Notes under the pieces: model-generated
Told to the model about the DNA's origin: nothing
The model's database searches: none
The model's input: only the letters and a program-made list of their open reading frames with translations
Source: Arthrobacter alpinus
GTDB lineage: Bacteria > Actinomycetota > Actinomycetes > Actinomycetales > Micrococcaceae
Reading direction: 5' to 3'
Length of the DNA stretch: 64,000 bases
NCBI RefSeq assembly: GCF_001445575.1
Contig: NZ_CP013200.1
Location: 2,852,001-2,916,000 of the forward strand
Shown here: positions 1 through 9,478 of the stretch, one piece after another
How the letters are laid out: every line of letters begins with the position of its first letter
Position numbering within the stretch: the stretch's first letter is position 1
Program-made: the position numbers and the translations under genes

Positions 1-1970
1 GCGTAGCTTCGCGCCGGGTCCAAGCCTGTCAGCCGCACTGGGGCAGGCGGCCAGCAGCTGGGCCGGGACAGGACCGTGAGCTCAAAGAGGGCAGCCGAAC
101 GGTCTGCGGCAATGACGCCGTGGGCGCTGATTTCCGGGGTTGGATGGTCCACCCGGACCACGTCGCCGCTATGCAGCAGCTCCCGCTGTTCCTTGTAGAG
201 CTCAATCCAGCTGCTCAATTCTGCCTGTTCCGTTGGGGTGAGGACTGTGATGTCCCATTCAATGCCGTAGTGGCCAAAGAGCGCGGTGGCGGCCCGGAAT
301 GAGAGGTCATGGGTGCGCCCGGTGGTGTGCGACTGCGGGCTGCCCACGTGGCTGCCGACCAGTTCCGGCGGCAGTAATTGTGCCGTCCAGCGCAGGATTT
401 GCGCGCGTTCCAGCGGGTCGATGCAGTCGCTAGCCCAAATCCTGTCGGTGTGCTCCAGAATGCCCAGATCCACGCGTGCACCACCTGAGGAACATGATTC
501 AATCTCCAATCCCGGATGAGCCTCCTTCAGGGCAGTGAGCAAACGGTAGGTAGCCAAGGTCTGTTCGTGGACGCCTGCGCTTCCCGTTGCCGTGGATCCA
601 GCCTCAAGCAAGTCACGGTTGTGGTCCCACTTGATGTAGCCAATGTTGTAGGTACTCACCAACTCACTGATGCGCTCCAATATGTAAGCGAACGCTTCCG
701 GGATGGCAATGTTCAGGACCTGTTGCGAACGTGCTGCCAGCGGGAGTCGGCCTGCAGGCTGGAGGATCCATTCCGGATGCTCACGCGCCAACAAAGATTC
801 TGGATTGATCATTTCGGGTTCGAACCACAGCCCGAATTCAATCCCCAACGTCGCCAGGTGGTTGCTGAGCGGATGAAGTCCCTCCGGCCAGACATCTTCG
901 TCTACGAACCAGTCCCCCAGACCAGCGGAATCGTCGCGGCGCCCGCGGAACCAACCGTCGTCGAGCACAAATCGCTCAACGCCCATTTCGCCAGCCTTGT
1001 CGGCCAGGGCCAGCAAGCGCGTCAGGTCGTGATCGAAGTAGACGGCCTCCCAGGTGTTGAGGGTGACGGGGCGCGGGGTGCTCGGGTGCTGCGGACGGGC
1101 GCGCAAGTAGTTGTGGAACTGGCGTGCGGCCGCATCCAGGCCGACTCCGTGACAGCCATAAACCCAAGGAGTGGTGTAGCTGGCACCAGCTGAGAGGACC
1201 ACCTCGCCCGGCAGCAGGAGCTCCCCACCGCCCAAGATGGTCCGGCCCGTGGCGGTGCGCTCAACATAAGAAACGTGATTGCCACTAAAGCCAACATGGA
1301 GGCCCCATACCTCTCCGTGCCCAAAATCAAAACCGTGTTCGCCGGCAATCAGCACCGTTGCGGCGTCGGCTCCCGTGCGCCCGCGGCGGTTCTCGCGCAG
1401 ATGCGTACCGACGGTGATATCGCGACGCTGCGGGGTGCGTTCCTTGCTCCAGCGCCCGGCCTGATCCAAAGTTTCGGTGGCGCTGCCAGACACCGGAAGT
1501 GCCACGAGCAGCTGCTCAAGGTTGTAATCGCTTTCACCAAGGTTTCGCACGGTAGCGCGCAGGCGCAGGAGCCCGGAATCGAGCAGCTCCATGTCCACCG
1601 TGAGTTCCAGCTGCGATTCGCGATCGACACCACGTGAGGTGACGTTGTTGCCCTCGAGCGTGTGGCCCAATTCGCTGAACTTCGGGGTCCACGCCTGTCC
1701 GCTGCGGTGGCCGCGCAGACCAGGAATGCCCATCCATCCGGAGGAAAGTTCGGGCACCACGCTCACCCGAACAGGGATGTCAACGGAATTCTCCAACCCT
1801 AGCTGGGCGTTGTTGGCAAAGTCCTCAAGCTCGACGCCGGTCACCTCGCCGAGGTCTGCGCCCCAGTGCAGAATCTGTGGCAGTTCGGTCTCTGTCAGCC
1901 GAAGAACAACTCCGGTGTGGCCTGCACGCAACTGGAGGAGCGTGGGTTCCGACCGCGTGGGCTCAGACAT
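1..1970 (-). CDS. Alpha-galactosidase, GH36 family (3' end cut by window edge)
   Basis: Retaining glycoside hydrolase expected to release alpha-1,6-linked galactose from oligosaccharides such as melibiose or raffinose. The frame is open from ATG 1970 to the window edge (about 656 codons; the family is usually near 700), so only the C-terminal end is missing. The N-terminal beta-sandwich is followed by the catalytic barrel. The nucleophile motif KWDHNRD lies near 605-635 and the acid/base motif ASDCID near 425-440, both diagnostic of GH36. No signal peptide is seen, so it is probably cytoplasmic. Its ATG overlaps the stop of the upstream SGNH hydrolase by 8 bases (1963-1970), so the two are probably co-translated. 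Family assignment is firm; the exact substrate is inferred. Confidence 0.93.
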   Translation of the reverse strand, partial: MSEPTRSEPTLLQLRAGHTGVVLRLTETELPQILHWGADLGEVTGVELEDFANNAQLGLENSVDIPVRVSVVPELSSGWMGIPGLRGHRSGQAWTPKFSELGHTLEGNNVTSRGVDRESQLELTVDMELLDSGLLRLRATVRNLGESDYNLEQLLVALPVSGSATETLDQAGRWSKERTPQRRDITVGTHLRENRRGRTGADAATVLIAGEHGFDFGHGEVWGLHVGFSGNHVSYVERTATGRTILGGGELLLPGEVVLSAGASYTTPWVYGCHGVGLDAAARQFHNYLRARPQHPSTPRPVTLNTWEAVYFDHDLTRLLALADKAGEMGVERFVLDDGWFRGRRDDSAGLGDWFVDEDVWPEGLHPLSNHLATLGIEFGLWFEPEMINPESLLAREHPEWILQPAGRLPLAARSQQVLNIAIPEAFAYILERISELVSTYNIGYIKWDHNRDLLEAGSTATGSAGVHEQTLATYRLLTALKEAHPGLEIESCSSGGARVDLGILEHTDRIWASDCIDPLERAQILRWTAQLLPPELVGSHVGSPQSHTTGRTHDLSFRAATALFGHYGIEWDITVLTPTEQAELSSWIELYKEQRELLHSGDVVRVDHPTPEISAHGVIAADRSAALFELTVLSRPSCWPPAPVRLTGLDPARSY

Positions 1971-2571
1971 TAACGGTCTCCAACCAGATGCTGGCGAGCT
2001 CGGCATGGCCCAGGGACGTTGGGTGAACGCCGTCGTTGGCAAGAGCAGTATTGCCGCCACCGTCGGCTGCCAGGGCGGTAAGACGCTCATGGGCAGGGAC
2101 CAAAACGGCGCCGAATTCGGCGGCCAACCGGGCCACGGCATGCTGCTTATCCCGCAGATCCTCCGCCCAGTCCTGTTGGCCTGCTGTGACGGGGAGCAGG
2201 AAAGGCTGGACCAGGACGATGCGCTGAAAGTGCGGCTCGGCTTGCGTCAACAGCTCGCGGTAACCCTCTTCAAAGGCCGCCGCGGTAGTGGGCTCATTGC
2301 TGTCAAAGCGGCGCCAGGTGTCGTTAATGCCGACCAGTATGGAGAGCACCTGCGCACTACTGCTGAGCACGTCCTTTGCCCATCGGCGTTGCAAATCAAC
2401 TACCCTGTCACCACCAATGCCCACATTACTGACGGCGACCCCCTGCTGAGCTACTTCGGCGGCGATGAAGTTGACGTACCCATCGCCCAGCCCTCGCGGG
2501 TCCTCACGACGGCCACAATCGGTAACACTATCGCCGGCAAAAAGGATGCTGCGCTGTTGAGACTTTTCCAC
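1963..2571 (-). CDS. SGNH/GDSL-family hydrolase (esterase)
   Basis: A 202-residue single-domain SGNH hydrolase. Block I appears as FAGDSVTDCG near residues 11-20 with the nucleophilic Ser, the Asn block as LVGINDTWR near 80, and the Asp/His block as NDGVHPTSLGH near 180. No signal peptide is evident, so it is probably intracellular. It is the first gene of a two-gene unit with the GH36 alpha-galactosidase, which suggests it removes acetyl groups from plant-derived galacto-oligosaccharides before the galactosidase acts; that role is inferred from context only. Confidence 0.85.
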   Translation of the reverse strand: MEKSQQRSILFAGDSVTDCGRREDPRGLGDGYVNFIAAEVAQQGVAVSNVGIGGDRVVDLQRRWAKDVLSSSAQVLSILVGINDTWRRFDSNEPTTAAAFEEGYRELLTQAEPHFQRIVLVQPFLLPVTAGQQDWAEDLRDKQHAVARLAAEFGAVLVPAHERLTALAADGGGNTALANDGVHPTSLGHAELASIWLETVNV

Positions 2572-2587
2572 ACTGACTCCTGACCAC

Positions 2588-2626
2588 TTAAACTTTGTTT
2601 AGTGACTAATGTAAGTCACGTTTAGG
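2588..2626. promoter_or_regulatory. Candidate operator between the galactosidase unit and the ABC exporter
   Basis: The divergent gap carries a perfect 6-base inverted repeat (GTGACT at 2602-2607, AGTCAC at 2614-2619) inside a direct repeat of GTTTAG (2598-2603 and 2619-2624 region). The arrangement resembles sugar-repressor (ROK or LacI type) operators and lies just upstream of the SGNH/alpha-galactosidase unit. No adjacent regulator gene is present in the window, so the controlling protein is unknown. Confidence 0.35.
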
Positions 2627-2801
2627 GCACGCGGCGGCAATCGCGCCACTATTACGCACCGAGTCAACAGGCCATTTCACCCATGACGCGATAGAGCGTT
2701 GTGGCTGTCCAGCAACCGCAGGCGTCGCCTGCCCCAAGATGGCTGGCGTAGGCTAGAAAATCCACAAACACATCCTTATCTGGGGGCAGTTACACCAACG
2801 C

Positions 2802-4676
2802 ATGGCGAACAACGACACCACCACACTCTGGACTTCCCTAGGCCGGCTGGCCCCACAACTAAGGCCCATGATGTGGCCGCTCATTTGGGGTTTCCTCAGC
2901 GCCCTCGCGGCCAGCGCCGTGGCCCTGGCCATCCCGCAGGTGTACCGCTCCCTGGTCAACACGGCGTTTCTCCCCGGCAATGGAGCGCAGGCACTGTGGA
3001 TTGGGGCCGCCGTGGTCCTGGTCTTGGGCATCCTCGAAGCTGGCTTGATCGCCCTGCGCCGCCAGTTTGTACTGGTCCCGGTCACCACGGTAGAAACGCG
3101 CATGCGCACCTCCTTCTACCGGCATCTCCAACAACTCGCCGTGGAATTTCACGATCGCTGGGGCTCCGGACAGCTGCTGAGCCGGGCTATGAGCGATCTG
3201 AACTTCATGCGCCGCTGGATGGCTTTTGGCGCCATCATGCTGGTAGTGACGGCGCTGACAGTCGTAATTGGTGTGGCGCTGATGTTCTCCATGAGCTGGG
3301 AACTGGGACTGATTTTCCTCGCCGCCGCCGTGCCGATAGTCATTTTCGGCTACCGCTTCCGGCGCTCCTACGGGCGGGTCAGCCGCAAGAGCCAGGATCA
3401 GGCCGGAGATCTGGCCACCACCGTGGAGGAGTCCGTCCATGGCATCCGCGTGCTGAAGGCGTTTGGCCGCGGTCAGGAAGCGTTGGATTCATTTGCGTCC
3501 CAGGCGCAGGAGCTGCAGGCCACCGAAATTCATAAAGCCAAATCCCTCGCCATTTTTTCGCTGGTCGTCTCGCTGCTGCCCGAGCTCGCCTTGGGCGCAG
3601 GCTTGGTGGTGGGCATCCTGTTGGTTTCTGAGGGAAGGCTCGACGTCGGAGCCTTGGTTGCGTTTTTCGCCACGGCTGCCGTGGTGGCTGGCCCCGTGGA
3701 ATCGATGGGCCCGCTGCTCGCCATGACGTTTGCCGCCAAAACCGCTCTGGACAGACATTTTGAAGTTATGGACGCCGTGAACACCATCACCGATCCACAG
3801 TCCCCGGCGTCGCTAAATCAAGTACGCGGCGACCTTGAATTTCGGGACGTCCACTTCCGCTTCCCCGACAGCCCGAATGGCACCGACGATCTACTGAACG
3901 GCATCGACCTGACCCTCCACGCGGGTGAAACCATGGCGCTGGTGGGTGTGACCGGCAGCGGCAAAAGTGCCCTGCTCAATCTGGTGCCCCGGCTCTATGA
4001 CGTCACCTCTGGCACGGTTCTCCTCGATGGCACAGACATCCGCCAGCTGCCCCTAGCCGAGCTACGCCGGCACGTCTCCGTTGCTTTTGAAGACACCACC
4101 CTGTTCTCCCATTCGGTCCGTGGAAACGTTTTGCTGGGCGCGGCCGATCACCCCGGTCTATCCAGCGATCAGGTCCTGGCACGGGCCTTGGAGGTGGCGC
4201 AGGCAGGATTTGCCTACTCTCTCGCCGATGGCGTGGAGACCCTAATTGGCGAGGAAGGGCTCAGCCTGTCCGGTGGCCAGCGCCAGCGCATTGCCTTGGC
4301 CCGTGCCATCGCCGCCAAACCCGCCGTTTTGGTGTTGGATGACCCGTTGTCGGCGCTCGATGTGAACACCGAAGAGCGCGTGAGTGACCGGCTCCGGTCA
4401 GAATTGGTGGGCACCACCACCTTAATCGTGGCTCACCGCCCGTCCACTGTGGCCATGGCAGATCGGGTGGCCTTGTTGCAAGAAGGTCGCATTACCGCCG
4501 TGGGAACCCACGCCGAACTGCTCGCTGGCAACAGCCACTACCGCTACGTACTGGCCAGCCTGACAGAGGAACCGCGCGATCTGGACAGCGATCCAGATGA
4601 TGAATTACCGGATGACCTTGGGGCCGAGCGCCACGCACCGGCAGACTCGCAAGCACCGAAGGGGGCGCGCGCATGA
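2802..4676 (+). CDS. ABC exporter half-transporter, degenerate-site subunit
   Basis: A 624-residue fused membrane and ATPase subunit of the MsbA/MdlAB type. Six transmembrane segments occupy roughly residues 20-310. The ATPase has Walker A GVTGSGKS near 381, signature [10 protein letters not shown] near 487, Walker [12 protein letters not shown] near 512 and H-loop AHRPST near 541. The catalytic glutamate after Walker B is Asp, and the Q-loop Gln appears as Glu ([10 protein letters not shown]). This is the pattern of the non-hydrolysing site of heterodimeric exporters. The stop overlaps the next ABC gene by ATGA. The substrate (drug, lipid or peptide) cannot be read from the sequence. Confidence 0.92.
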   Translation: MANNDTTTLWTSLGRLAPQLRPMMWPLIWGFLSALAASAVALAIPQVYRSLVNTAFLPGNGAQALWIGAAVVLVLGILEAGLIALRRQFVLVPVTTVETRMRTSFYRHLQQLAVEFHDRWGSGQLLSRAMSDLNFMRRWMAFGAIMLVVTALTVVIGVALMFSMSWELGLIFLAAAVPIVIFGYRFRRSYGRVSRKSQDQAGDLATTVEESVHGIRVLKAFGRGQEALDSFASQAQELQATEIHKAKSLAIFSLVVSLLPELALGAGLVVGILLVSEGRLDVGALVAFFATAAVVAGPVESMGPLLAMTFAAKTALDRHFEVMDAVNTITDPQSPASLNQVRGDLEFRDVHFRFPDSPNGTDDLLNGIDLTLHAGETMALVGVTGSGKSALLNLVPRLYDVTSGTVLLDGTDIRQLPLAELRRHVSVAFEDTTLFSHSVRGNVLLGAADHPGLSSDQVLARALEVAQAGFAYSLADGVETLIGEEGLSLSGGQRQRIALARAIAAKPAVLVLDDPLSALDVNTEERVSDRLRSELVGTTTLIVAHRPSTVAMADRVALLQEGRITAVGTHAELLAGNSHYRYVLASLTEEPRDLDSDPDDELPDDLGAERHAPADSQAPKGARA

Positions 4677-6631
4677 GCCGCGGCCATCAACGTAAAGACG
4701 CTCCGGCGTCGACCATTAAGGCCGGCAAGCTGAAGACCACAAAAGCCGCGCCGCAGGGCACCACGGATGAGGATCGGGTAGATCTGAGCCGCGAGGCCAG
4801 CCGTGCCGTGCGCCGTCGATCCGTGAAGCTCTTGGGGGCGTTGCTGCGTCCGGTGCGGCTGCGATTCGCTATCACCGTGGCGCTCGTGGTGCTCTCGCAG
4901 GCCGCGAAAGTTGCCGGTCCACTGCTCATTGCTTACGGGATTGATACGGCGCTGCCCGCGCTTACCACGAAGCCCGACTCCTCTGCCCTGCCGCTCATTA
5001 TCACTGGCGGCGGCTACATTGTGGCCGCGCTGATCGGCTCCTGGCTGACGGCGGCGTATCTGACGGCGACTGCGCGGCTGAGTCAGGCGATGCTGCTAGA
5101 TCTACGCATTAAGGTGTTCCGGCATACGCAGCGGCTCAGTATGGAATTTCATGAGCAATACACCTCCGGGCGCATCATTTCGCGCCAGACATCAGACTTG
5201 GAAGCCCTGCGCGAGCTGCTCGATTCAGGGATTTCCTCGCTCGCCTCGGGGCTGGTCTTCATGGGGTTGACGGCCGTGTCGATCTTCGCGCTGGATCCAA
5301 TTACGGGCTTGCTGGTAGTGGCGTCGGCGGTGCCCATGCTCCTGCTCTCGCGCTGGTACCAAAAGCGTTCGCAGGCCGCCTACCGTTCCTCGCGTGTGGT
5401 GTCCGCGGCGCTGATTGTGCATTTCATCGAGACCATGACAGGCATCCGTGCGGTCAAGGCGTTCCGGCGCGAAGAGGAGAACGCGGCCAAGTACGATGCT
5501 CTCGCCGAAGATTACCGCCGCGTCACCGTCCGTTCCATCAACCTCAACGGGGTTTTCCAGCCGGGTCTGGTGTTGATCGGCAACCTGGCAGTTGCGGTTG
5601 TTTTGCTCGCCGGTGGTTTCCGCGTGCTCGGTGGCGCGTTGGAGGTGGGCGCGCTCCTGGCCCTCCTCCTGGCCACCAAACGCTTCTTCCAACCCGTGAG
5701 TCAGATGGCCATGTTCTACAACTCGTTCCAGTCAGCCCAGGCTGCGCTGGAAAAGGTCTCCGGGCTGTTAGAGGAAGTCCCTACCGTACGTCCGCCGCGC
5801 CATCCCCGCCCGCTGCCCGCGGCGCGTGGCGAGATCCGCTTCACCGGCGCCGAGTTCCGTTATGCCACCGGGCCCATGGTGCTGCCGAGTTTAGATCTGC
5901 ATATTCCGGCCGGTCAGACGGTAGCCGTAGTGGGCGCCACGGGCGCCGGAAAGTCCACGCTGGCCAAACTCCTGGCCCGTTTCTATGACGTGAGCGCAGG
6001 CTCGTTAACGCTCGACGGCGTGGAGTTGCGTGAGCTATCGACCGCCGATCTGCGCCGTGCCGTAGTCATGGTGACGCAGGAGGCGTTCCTTTTCAGTGGC
6101 TCGGTTGCCGACAATATTGCCCTGGGTAACCCGGGAGCCAGCCGAGCCCAGATCGAGGCCGCCGCCCGCGATGTAGGTGCCGACGAGTTCATCAGGGCCC
6201 TTCCGGAAGGCTACGACACGGACGTGAACAAGCGCGGCGGCCGCGTCTCAGCTGGGCAGCGGCAACTGATCTCCTTTGCCCGGGCCTTCCTGGCCAATCC
6301 TGCGGTGCTCATCCTTGACGAGGCAACGTCCTCGCTGGATATCCCGTCGGAGCGACTGGTCCAAGGCGGCTTGCAGAAGCTGCTGGGTGCTGCGGGGGCG
6401 GCAGAGACGGCAGACGTTACAGGGACCAAGGGTCTCCAAAATTCTGAGGGTGGCGCAACGGGCCGGACTGCGCTGATCATCGCGCACCGCTTGTCCACCG
6501 TAGTCATGGCTGATCGAGTCCTGGTCGTCCACGAGGGGCGCATCGTGGAGGACGGCTCCCCCGCGAAATTGATCGCGGGCGGCGGACGCTTCGCCGCACT
6601 ACACGGGGCGTGGCAAGACTCGCTTGTCTAG
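4673..6631 (+). CDS. ABC exporter half-transporter, catalytic partner subunit
   Basis: A 652-residue fused permease-ATPase that should pair with the preceding subunit; its ATG overlaps that stop by four bases. A charged N-terminal tail of about 55 residues precedes six membrane segments. The ATPase has Walker [10 protein letters not shown] near 421, a normal Q-loop ([10 protein letters not shown]), and an intact Walker [12 protein letters not shown] near 545. Its signature is changed to VSAGQRQL near 524. A deviant signature here and a deviant Walker B in the partner together form one inactive composite site, as in TM287/288-type heterodimers. An insert of about 25 residues (near 572-597) rich in Ala, Gly and Thr separates Walker B from the H-loop IIAHRLST. 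Confidence 0.92.
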   Translation: MSRGHQRKDAPASTIKAGKLKTTKAAPQGTTDEDRVDLSREASRAVRRRSVKLLGALLRPVRLRFAITVALVVLSQAAKVAGPLLIAYGIDTALPALTTKPDSSALPLIITGGGYIVAALIGSWLTAAYLTATARLSQAMLLDLRIKVFRHTQRLSMEFHEQYTSGRIISRQTSDLEALRELLDSGISSLASGLVFMGLTAVSIFALDPITGLLVVASAVPMLLLSRWYQKRSQAAYRSSRVVSAALIVHFIETMTGIRAVKAFRREEENAAKYDALAEDYRRVTVRSINLNGVFQPGLVLIGNLAVAVVLLAGGFRVLGGALEVGALLALLLATKRFFQPVSQMAMFYNSFQSAQAALEKVSGLLEEVPTVRPPRHPRPLPAARGEIRFTGAEFRYATGPMVLPSLDLHIPAGQTVAVVGATGAGKSTLAKLLARFYDVSAGSLTLDGVELRELSTADLRRAVVMVTQEAFLFSGSVADNIALGNPGASRAQIEAAARDVGADEFIRALPEGYDTDVNKRGGRVSAGQRQLISFARAFLANPAVLILDEATSSLDIPSERLVQGGLQKLLGAAGAAETADVTGTKGLQNSEGGATGRTALIIAHRLSTVVMADRVLVVHEGRIVEDGSPAKLIAGGGRFAALHGAWQDSLV

Positions 6632-6735
6632 TTCTGCACGGGTCTAGTTCTGTACTGGTGTAGCTCTCCGCGTTCAGCTCTACCAGCCTATTTTTGACGG
6701 TGATTCACTGCCATCCGCTCTAGTTTTTGAGCTAA

Positions 6736-6771
6736 TTGGTTGTGCGCAATTTAATTGTGTACACTTGAAAC
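6736..6771 (+). promoter_or_regulatory. ohrR promoter with OhrR-type operator
   Basis: A perfect 11-base palindrome CAATTTAATTG (6747-6757) matches the AATT-rich core of known OhrR operators. It sits between a possible -35 (TTGGTT, 6736-6741) and a -10 (TACACT, 6760-6765) spaced by 18 bases. The ohrR ATG begins at 6772, only seven bases after the -10 and with no Shine-Dalgarno, so the transcript is probably leaderless. Autorepression by OhrR is inferred. Confidence 0.6.
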
Positions 6772-7260
6772 ATGCTGGACAACGAATACCACCTCGATTC
6801 CATGGTTTGCTTCGCCATTTACTCCGCGTCGAACGCGGTTGCCAAGGCGCATAAAGTTGCCTTGGAACCATGGGAGCTGACCTACACGCAGTACATTGCG
6901 CTACTAGAGCTCAGCACTGCGCCCGAGGGGCTAACCGTTAGTGATCTCGGCAAACGCATGAGCCTAGATTCCGGAACATTGTCCCCAGTTCTGCGCAGGC
7001 TCGATGAACGCGGGCTGGTGTCCCGGGCACGCACCTCCCCAGATGAACGCGTGGTCACCGCCTCACTGACCGACACAGGCGCTTCAGTCCTCAAAAAGGT
7101 TCTTGTGGCCCTGAAGGAACTCCGCGGCGCGTATGGCTTCGACTCCCCGAACAAGCTCGCGCGCTGGTCCAGGAGTTGCATCGCATCACCAAGGGCATGC
7201 GCGCAATTACCGCGCACCGAGATTGACCCAGCACTTCCAATCCATAACTCATGTCTATGA
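6772..7260 (+). CDS. ohrR: MarR-family organic peroxide sensor OhrR (probable C-terminal frameshift)
   Basis: Winged-helix repressor of the adjacent ohr gene. The N-terminal helix carries the peroxide-sensing Cys13 in MVCFAIYSASNAV, and the wing-helix region reads LDSGTLSPVLRRLDERGLV, both typical of OhrR. After about residue 118 the open frame (162 residues) turns non-homologous. The -1 frame gives the expected family C-terminus WLRLPEQARALVQELH ending at TGA 7224-7226. Restoring one G near 7131 joins the two and yields a normal protein of about 151 residues. The sequence therefore has a one-base loss (error or mutation). The gene lies 45 bases upstream of ohr. Confidence 0.85.
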   Translation: MLDNEYHLDSMVCFAIYSASNAVAKAHKVALEPWELTYTQYIALLELSTAPEGLTVSDLGKRMSLDSGTLSPVLRRLDERGLVSRARTSPDERVVTASLTDTGASVLKKVLVALKELRGAYGFDSPNKLARWSRSCIASPRACAQLPRTEIDPALPIHNSCL

Positions 7261-7271
7261 AAGGCAGTCCT

Positions 7272-7694
7272 ATGACACCCCTGTACACCGCCGAAGCCAT
7301 CGCCACCGGAGCCGGCCGCGACGGCCACGTCCGCTCCTCCGATGGCGGCATTGATTTGAACCTTGCTATCCCCAAGTCCATGGGCGGATCAGGAGCCGGA
7401 GCCAACCCTGAGCAACTATTCGCAGCTGGCTATGCGGCCTGCTTCCATTCGGCATTGCAGATGGTTGCCCGCACACAAAAGGTCGACATCGCCGATTCCT
7501 CAGTAGGCGGCCAGGTCCACCTCGGATCCAACGGAAAGGGCGGATTTGAACTCTCCGTACTTCTGGAGGTTGTCCTGCCGGGAATCGAGCACGCTGCCGC
7601 TCAGGCGCTGGCTGATGCCGCTCATCAGGTCTGCCCGTACTCCAATGCCACTCGCGGCAACATTGAGGTCACCATTACGGTCTCTGACGACTAG
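7272..7694 (+). CDS. ohr: Organic hydroperoxide resistance protein Ohr
   Basis: A 140-residue OsmC/Ohr-fold thiol peroxidase that reduces organic hydroperoxides in the cytoplasm. The reactive Cys57 is in AACFHSAL and the resolving Cys121 in HQVCPYSNA, the canonical pair. The start at 7272 (MTPLYTAEA) is preferred over an in-frame ATG at 7251 because an AAAGGCAG ribosome site lies just upstream and because the family starts here. It is paired with its regulator ohrR and is followed by a strong terminator. Confidence 0.95.
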   Translation: MTPLYTAEAIATGAGRDGHVRSSDGGIDLNLAIPKSMGGSGAGANPEQLFAAGYAACFHSALQMVARTQKVDIADSSVGGQVHLGSNGKGGFELSVLLEVVLPGIEHAAAQALADAAHQVCPYSNATRGNIEVTITVSDD

Positions 7695-7723
7695 AACCGT
7701 TCAACTGCTCAGGCTTTAAGGCC

Positions 7724-7771
7724 AAAATAGGGCGTGGTCCGCCCGACACCGGACGGACCACGCCCTATTTT
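7724..7771. terminator. Bidirectional intrinsic terminator
   Basis: A perfect 18-base stem (7724-7741 with 7754-7771) with a 12-base loop. The stem ends in AAAA/TTTT, so it works in both directions. It separates ohr from the convergent arabinofuranosidase gene. Confidence 0.9.
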
Positions 7772-7863
7772 CATGCCCCGAGGGATGCCGCGTAAGCCAC
7801 ATCCCCCTTGCCTGCCACCAGCCCGATGACGGAGGCGATATTGACGATTGAGAGCTCTCTCCG
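7771..7863 (-). pseudogene. Remnant of a short-chain dehydrogenase
   Basis: Directly after the abfA stop codon, and in the same frame, 30 codons read RRELSIVNIASVIGLVAG then KGDVAYAASLGA before a TGA. This matches the SDR segment IVNIAS...AYAASKGA that holds the catalytic Ser and the Tyr-x3-Lys motif, but the Lys is replaced by Leu and nothing else of the gene remains. It is read as a fragment left by a deletion. Confidence 0.6.
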
Positions 7864-9375
7864 CTAGTGGAGGGCCAGCGCCGTCCAGGAGACCGGCGGG
7901 AGCGTCACGGTGACGGTTCCGGCATCGAGGCTGGCCGTGCCGTTGCTGTGAGGCGTCACCCTCAGAGGATCGTCCAAGGTGTTCTTTGCATGGATATCGG
8001 CATCGTGCAGTGTTTCTGCGCTGACGATTCGACTCACGCCCAGGCGGCTGACATCGATGCGCACGTCCAGGGTTTCGGTGAGACTTCGGTTGACCAAGAA
8101 GACAGCACTCGCTCCGGTAGTCTCATCGTGAGTGGCCACCGAATCGATCATGGAAACCTCCCCGTAGGCATCCGTGTGTACTGTCGGGGAACTGAGCTTG
8201 AGTTCCAGAACAGTGCCCTGCGCCAACCGTGAGGTGATAGCGAATGGGTAAAACGTACTTTGGCGCCAGGCCGGACCATTGGGCTCGGTCATGATCGGAG
8301 CAATCACATTGACCAACTGCGCCAGGCTTGCTGATGTTACCCGGTCAGCATGCCTGAGCAAGGCGATCATCAGGTTTCCGAAGACCACGGCGTCCAGCAC
8401 CGAATAGGAATCCTCCAACAGCCGCGGAGCCTGGGGCCAGACGTTGGCATCGGTGATTTTATCGACCTCGTTGTACCGGGATTGATACCAGACGTTCCAT
8501 TCATCGAAGGACAGGTTGATCGTTTTCTCACTGTGCAGCACAGCCTTGACGTGATCTGCGGTGGCAACGACCGATTCAATGAAGCTGTCCATACTCACGG
8601 CAGATGCCAAGAAGCTCGCAAAATCATCACCGTGAGGTTCGTAGTAGGCGTGGCAGGAGATGAAGTCCACGTCATGATAGGTCTCCAGCAGAACCGTACG
8701 TTCCCACTCGCCAAAAGTTGGCATGGTGGCGCTGGAGCTGCCACAGACAACAAGTTCCAAATCGGGATCAATTTGTCGCATGGCACGGGCTGTCTTACCA
8801 GCCAGCTGGGCATAATCCATGGCGGTTCCATGGCCCAACTGCCACGGTCCATCCATCTCGTTTCCAAGGCACCACATGCCAATCGCATGCGGCTTTGGGG
8901 TGCCATTGGCGATGCGCTGATCGGACAGTGCCGTGCCAGAGTCAATATTGGCGTACTCAAGCACGTCGAGTGCTTCCTGCGTTCCCCTCGTGCCAAGGTT
9001 GACGGCGTACATGAGATCCGCGTCCACGTCCTTGAGCCAGCCAGCGAACTCATCGAGTCCGACGTCGTTGCTTTCGGTGGAATGCCAGGCAAGATCCAGA
9101 CGGTTGGGCCGTTGCGCCCGGGGACCCACGCCGTCTTCCCAACGGTAGCCGGAGACAAAGTTGCCACCCGGATAACGGATGGTGGTGGTGCCGAGCTCAC
9201 GGACAAGAGCAATGACGTCCGTGCGGAAGCCCTGGGAATTGGCCGTGGGATGGCCAGGCTCGTAGATCCCGTCATAAACACACCGGCCCAAATGTTCCAC
9301 GAAGGAGCCAAACAGACGGCGGTTAATCCGGCCCACCGTGAAGTGCGGATCGAGAGTCAGGTGCGCATGTGGCAT
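7864..9375 (-). CDS. abfA: Alpha-L-arabinofuranosidase, GH51 family
   Basis: A 503-residue intracellular exo-glycosidase removing terminal L-arabinofuranose from arabino-oligosaccharides. The acid/base Glu173 is in WCLGNEMDGPWQ and the nucleophile Glu292 in SFDEWNVWY; the N-terminal part has the conserved RRLFGSFVEHLGRCVYDGIYEP stretch region. The start MPHAHLTLDP at 9375 is chosen because AGGAGA lies at the right distance; a longer in-frame start at 9411 has no such site. It is divergent from a LacI regulator gene, with a perfect palindrome between them, so it is probably repressed by that regulator. No signal peptide is present, which fits uptake of oligosaccharides before cleavage. Confidence 0.94.
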   Translation of the reverse strand: MPHAHLTLDPHFTVGRINRRLFGSFVEHLGRCVYDGIYEPGHPTANSQGFRTDVIALVRELGTTTIRYPGGNFVSGYRWEDGVGPRAQRPNRLDLAWHSTESNDVGLDEFAGWLKDVDADLMYAVNLGTRGTQEALDVLEYANIDSGTALSDQRIANGTPKPHAIGMWCLGNEMDGPWQLGHGTAMDYAQLAGKTARAMRQIDPDLELVVCGSSSATMPTFGEWERTVLLETYHDVDFISCHAYYEPHGDDFASFLASAVSMDSFIESVVATADHVKAVLHSEKTINLSFDEWNVWYQSRYNEVDKITDANVWPQAPRLLEDSYSVLDAVVFGNLMIALLRHADRVTSASLAQLVNVIAPIMTEPNGPAWRQSTFYPFAITSRLAQGTVLELKLSSPTVHTDAYGEVSMIDSVATHDETTGASAVFLVNRSLTETLDVRIDVSRLGVSRIVSAETLHDADIHAKNTLDDPLRVTPHSNGTASLDAGTVTVTLPPVSWTALALH

Positions 9376-9443
9376 GTTTCTCCTGTCAGAAAGAAGGTTG
9401 GGAGCGCACATTCCTCGAATGAGAACTGCTTAGCGCTACACTA

Positions 9444-9478
9444 GGTACAACGTTGTACCAAAATGCTAAACGGCGTTT
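9444..9478. promoter_or_regulatory. LacI-type operator upstream of abfA
   Basis: A perfect 16-base palindrome GGTACAACGTTGTACC lies at 9444-9459, centred on CG as in LacI-family operators. A second, shorter symmetric site AAACGGCGTTT is at 9468-9478. They are 70-100 bases upstream of abfA and about 180 bases upstream of the divergent lacI-type gene, so they could control both. Confidence 0.6.

Noticed and set aside
1591..2583. 330-codon plus frame over the galactosidase/SGNH genes
   Set aside because: Both minus-strand genes have catalytic motifs; this frame has none.
8350..9444. 364-codon frame antisense to abfA
   Set aside because: Runs exactly opposite the GH51 coding sequence and has no recognisable domain.
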